DNA of 64,000 nucleotides from Chamaecyparis obtusa. Lineage: Eukaryota > Streptophyta > Pinopsida > Cupressales > Cupressaceae. Shown one piece after another: positions 60,009 through 64,000 of this stretch; the first letter of the stretch is position 1, and each line of letters opens with the position of its first letter. The position numbers and the translations under genes are program-made. The stretch spans positions 1 to 64,000 of the forward strand of contig BSBK01008827.1 of the NCBI GenBank assembly GCA_027943335.1. Reading direction: 5' to 3'. The notes beneath the pieces are model-generated. The model ran no database searches. It was not told where the DNA came from and worked only from the letters and a program-made list of their open reading frames with translations.

Positions 60009-61255
60009 TGGAAAAATAAAAAATGTTGAGAGGGGGAGGGGGTGCATCAGTATTTTAAAAACCTTAAAGAAAAACTGGAAAGCACACTCAAAGATGGAGA
60101 CATGACACCGATATTTTTCTCACGTGGAAAACCCAAGACGGGTTAAAAAACCACGGCTTCACTATTGAAAAGGGCTACAACCCTTTACATTAAGAGCTAC
60201 AACTCTTCAAGGACACATTACAAGTCAGGCTTCAACCTGTCTTCCGAAAAGGCTACAACCTTTTCTCTGATAATGAACTTAACTGAATCAAATAAAAAAT
60301 TAACTCTGAGTCTTTATAGTAGACATAAAGACATCTGAACCAAGATAAGCAATTGGAGTGGATCCTTGTGACAAGGTTCGGTCTGAAGCTCTTTCAACAA
60401 TAACAAACAATGGCTCCTCCAAAAACAAGTACTACACATGACTATATCCAAGAGATTGCTTTCCCTTTTTAAAAATACTCTAAACTATATATTCTGTGAT
60501 GTATCAAAACTTAACTACTTTTTCAAACTGAACACACCTGCCACAAATTTTCACCAATATTAACCTCTTTTCAACTCCATATGTATCAGCTTGCCAATTT
60601 TTTAGTTTTAACCCCACGATGCCTTCTTTCAATACGCACTGCTACCAAAACATGCCTCACGCTCGATATGCACTACATTCCCTTATTTTTAGAACCACTA
60701 CCAGTCTTTGTATTTGTTTCAATGTTCTTCTAATCATATTTTTGGAAGTGAGTTGCAGTTGTTGAACGCATACATGTGTAATTGTGTTTTAACACCAGTC
60801 ACCTACACATTCACGAGTTCACTGCATTTTATTTATTGACATCGTCAGTTTTTCATATTTCTAAAAACTGCACACGCACCGTGTTTTTTAATAAAGCAGT
60901 CGATGTATTTTTTTCTCACAAACTTCAAATCGCGTTTTTGTCTTAGGAAGACGCTTCATACACCCAGCTTACTGGATGACTCATTAGAGGACGCCTCATA
61001 CACCCAACTTATTGGACGGCTCATTGTCTGTCAGTATTAACAGTCATTATTTATCTGTGCGACTGGACGTTTCCTTATCGACACAAAACGCTTGTGTTCA
61101 TCCGCAAATCTTAGGAAGCCAATACGCACCTTCAAATCACTGCAGCCTTCGTTATTTTTCAAAAGAATGGACTGCTTCCTCTCTCTTATACGACATGAAA
61201 CAAAATGCCTCCTCTTTTTTAAAACGACATTGACATGCTCTTTTGGTGTTCAATC
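60009..61255 (-). repeat. 5' LTR of the Sirevirus-like element, broken at 61255
   Basis: 1,247 bp matching the left LTR continuously from TGGAAAAA to TGTTCAATC. At 61256 the sequence switches to the next copia element while the left LTR goes on (ATTGTCGACAC at about 53397). The missing part, about 520 bp by comparison, should lie beyond the window. Confidence 0.9.
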
Positions 61256-64000
61256 TAAAACAAGATGGAAGAATTGTTTTATGTATATTGAAAAAATTTA
61301 CAAATGAGCGAAGCTCATATATACAAAACTGAATATACAAAATTAGCAACTATCTAAAAAGGCCGCAGTGAGCATTAAGAAAACAATAATATTAGAAATA
61401 TTCTAATACCCTCCCATAATGCTCAACCTATCAGTAACACCAATAGCTTCCCTGAATTTGACAAATTTATCAGAACCAAGCGACTTGGTGAAGATATCAG
61501 CAGACTGCTCTAAAGTAGGAACATACAACAACTAAATAGATTTTGTCTTCAACCAGCTGACGAATGTAATGACAATGTGTTTCGACATGCTTGGTTCGTT
61601 CATGGAAGACCGGATTCTTTGCCAGTTTGAGAACTCCCTGATTATCACAGAATATAGGAGTCGGTCCTGATCGAGGTACATGCATATCTGCAAGCATCCG
61701 CCAAAGCCAAACTGCCTCACAAGCTGCCTTAACTGCTCCCTGATACTCTGCTTCAGTTGAAGACAGAGCCACCGCCTGTTGCTTCTTACTAGTCCATGTC
61801 ACAGCAACAGATCCTAAGTTAAACACATATCCGGCGGTAGACTTACGATCATCAACAGAGCCGGCCCAATCTGAATCTGTGTAGCCACATAGTGTAGAAT
61901 CAGACTTCTGAGTGTATAGAAGACCATAATCAAGAGTACCACTCACATAGCACAGGACACGCTTTGCAGCTGTCCAATGATTAGTCTTGGGTGCTGTCAT
62001 AAAGCGGGAGACATAGCTTACATCAAAACTGATGTCAGGTCTAGTGGCAGTAAGAAAAATGAGACTACCCACTAGTTGTCTAAACAAGGATTCATCTACA
62101 ATAGGTGAATCAGACTGAGCGGATAATTTGAGCCCGGGTTCCATAGGAGTGACAGCAGGTTTGCAATCCTGCATTTTGAACCTGTCCAGAAGACTTCTAG
62201 CATACTTGGACTGAGAAAGAAAGATACTGTGTTCAGTCTGCCAAACCTCAATTCCGAGACAATAGTGCAAGAGTCCCAAATCTGTCATATCAAAAGTGCT
62301 GCACAAATCCTGTTTGATCTCCGTGATCAAATGCGTGGAACTTCCCGTGATGATCAAATCATCCACATAAACAACGATAAACAAGACATCATCACCTACA
62401 TGTTTGATATATAGGTTTGAGTCCGATGAACTCCTCTGAAAACCATGGTCGGTTAAATATTTATCAATTTTCATGTACCAAGCTCGAGGAGCTTGTTTCA
62501 GACCATAGAGAGCTTTGACAAGTTTACAGACTTTGTGTTCCTGACTAGCAACTTTAAATCCAGAAGGTTGCGTCATGTAGACCTCTTCCTGTAAGTCACC
62601 ATTCAAAAAAGCACTCTTGACATCCATCTGATGAACTTTCCAACCAAACTGAGCTGCTAGAGCAAGAACAAGCCGTATGGTACTCATTTTAGTTGTAGGA
62701 GCAAAAGTCTCCTCGTAGTCAATACCTTCCCTTTGTGAGAACCCTCGAGCAACAAGATGAGCCTTATACTTGTCTAAGGTGCCATCAGCTTTATATTTTA
62801 CCTTGTATACCCATTTGCAGCTAACGGGCTTCTTCCCTGCAGGATGATTAGAAAGAACCCAAGTTTGATTTTTCTGAATACTCTAAAGTTCAGCTTCCAT
62901 AGCCTGTTCCCATTCAGGAATATCTTTAGCCTCGGAATAAGTCTGGGGCTCATAAACACTATGAATGTTAGCCATAAGAGCAAAATTAACTATTTGTTTG
63001 CTCTTATTTCGAGAAACTCTACCTTCGATGAGCTCATCATCCCTTAGATCACTAATAGTTTTAACCCACCATTTGGGTCAGAGAGTAGAAGAGTTGACCT
63101 CTAGAGGAGCCGGAGGAGCTGGAGATTCAGGAGCAACAGCGGGAGGAGGATCATTCTCAGGAGCCTCAACAGGATCAACATCAGGTGTCCCAGGGCAAGC
63201 ATTATTTGTATCATTCTTCCCATCAGGTGGTGCTAAAGGAAGGGGAACACTGTGAGGCTGTTCCTCAGAACATTGCTCAGAAGAGGACAGAAACGGTCCT
63301 CGAGTTTCATCAAAAACAACATCATGACTAAAGATAAGATGATCAGTGTCGATATCTATCAACCTGTAGGCCTTATGGTTGTCACTGTACCCTGTCATCA
63401 TGAGTCTCTGAGTCTTGGAGTCTAATTTGGAATGTTTAGCATCAGGAATCCAGACATAGGAAAGAGAGCCAAAAATCTTCAGGTGGCTGATCTTGGGCTT
63501 ACGACCAGATCACAATTCTTCGGGAGTTTTGGTCTTGACAGCCTGAGTAGGGGAACGATTCAGAAGGTAAACAGCAGTAAACACTGCTTCTGCCCAATAC
63601 TTATTAGGGACACTCCTGTGTTGTAACATAGAACGAGCCATCTCAACAATCGTACGATTGCGACGCTCAACAACACTATTTTGCTGAGGAGTGTAAGGTG
63701 TGGTGAATTGGCGCTTTATGCCATGTTCAGCACAAAAACCAGAGAATGCATGAGAACAAAATTCCCCCCCATTATCTGTTCTAAGAGAAATGATACTACA
63801 GCCAGACTCGTTTTCAACCAACAACTTAAAATTCTGGAATGTACTAAGTGGATCTGATTTTTGTTTAAGAAAGTACACCCACATTTTTCTACTAAAATCA
63901 TCAACAATAAGCAAAAAATATGTGCAACCAGTAACTGAAGATGTATTCATAGGACCACAAATATCAGCATGAAGTAATTGAAGTACCTGAGATGCACGCC
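61256..64000 (-). mobile_element. copia LTR retrotransposon, 3' half (runs off the window)
   Basis: 3' LTR 61256-61408 (153 bp; minus strand TATTAGAATATTTC ... CTTGTTTTA, so TA...TA ends), polypurine tract 61409-61415 (minus strand GGGAGGG), then pol reading leftward from the window edge. It is inserted in the 5' LTR of the Sirevirus-like element. The 5-bp flank at 61251-61255 is CAATC; its partner would be off-window. Gag, protease and the 5' LTR are not in view. Confidence 0.88.
61420..63950 (-). pseudogene. copia Pol: integrase, RT, RNase H with few disabling changes
   Basis: Integrase (from the window edge to about 63510) has D,D,E in LLIVDDFSRKMW, LRTDNGGEF and QQNSVVERRNRT. One TGA follows TPEEL where the family has Trp. 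A Pro-rich linker follows, with a second TGA at about 63076-63078. RT reads through a TAG near 62884 to [27 protein letters not shown] and catalytic VVYVDDLIITGS. RNase H has YTDSDWAGSVDDRKST, SSTEAEYQGA and FCDNQG. A frameshift near 61530 leads to the C-terminal QSADIFTKSL segment. The 396-codon RT/RNase H frame is intact, so this is among the younger elements here. It is still non-functional as it stands. Confidence 0.9.

Larger units (their letters stand above)
48330..61255 (-). mobile_element. Sirevirus-like copia LTR retrotransposon with nested insertions
   Basis: Minus-strand element. Left (3') LTR 48330-53920, of which about 1,790 bp is its own and the rest two insertions. Polypurine tracts 53922-54027, pol 54112-58289, gag 58290-59941, PBS 59995-60007, right (5') LTR from 60009, broken at 61255. 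Three features fit the Sirevirus lineage: a long gag with coiled coil and several zinc knuckles, repeated CTCCCCCT blocks (polypurine tracts), and long LTRs. In a roughly 250-bp hand comparison (53110-53360 against 60975-61225) the LTRs differ at about 6% of sites. No outer target duplication can be tested because the right end is off-window. Confidence 0.88.

Overview
The window looks like nuclear DNA of a plant with a large, slowly purged genome, most likely a gymnosperm (conifer). The evidence is one plausible split host gene, one host pseudogene, and layer on layer of old, frame-broken retrotransposons and hAT DNA transposons with plant-type domains. Most LTR elements carry an initiator-Met tRNA primer-binding site (TGGTATCAGAGC or close variants). 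The species cannot be fixed from sequence alone. No rRNA, tRNA, CRISPR or bacterial-type features were seen.

Layout. 1-1595: AT-rich, with a long (AT)n tract, ending in what looks like an LTR end. 1596-6398: minus-strand Ty3/gypsy element, cut off inside integrase, with its PBS and 5' LTR. 6399-7830: LINE ORF2 3' remnant (+). 9358-9775: Derlin pseudogene (+). 10617-16692: a gag-only copia element (TSD ACCAG) whose left LTR was entered by a 3.2-kb hAT transposon (TSD TATTAACC); the outer junctions were then tandemly duplicated with a 742-bp period. 17325-24885: three spliceable exons of a host gene (+), tentatively the tRNA adenosine deaminase subunit TAD3/ADAT3. Its 7.06-kb first intron holds a hAT-related MITE, a gypsy fragment and a small LTR element nested in that fragment. 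25-30 kb: SINE-like repeats and an unrecognised coding block of about 1,040 codons (-). 30.7-41.5 kb: a gypsy integrase fragment (+), then long LTR-like DNA with degenerate tandem repeats and several LTR-type promoters. 41.7-43.2 kb: a second small gag-deleted LTR element containing a solo LTR. 43.6-48.3 kb: hAT remnant (-) and a copia element (+) split by a 1.2-kb hAT. 48330 to about 61255: a minus-strand Sirevirus-like copia. Its left LTR holds two later insertions and its RNase H region a gypsy solo LTR; its right LTR is broken by another copia element that runs off the window end.

How the parts relate. Most of the interest lies in the nesting record. Five insertions can be bounded by target-site duplications, and two of them are also proved by the uninterrupted copy in the partner LTR. 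One copia lineage appears as a pol-bearing copy, a gag-only copy, two gag-deleted miniature copies and a solo LTR. Several of these have LTRs starting with TA instead of TG. All transposon genes seen carry stops or frameshifts, so nothing here looks autonomous. The only sequence that reads as an intact host gene is the three-exon model at 17325-24885, and it is incomplete.
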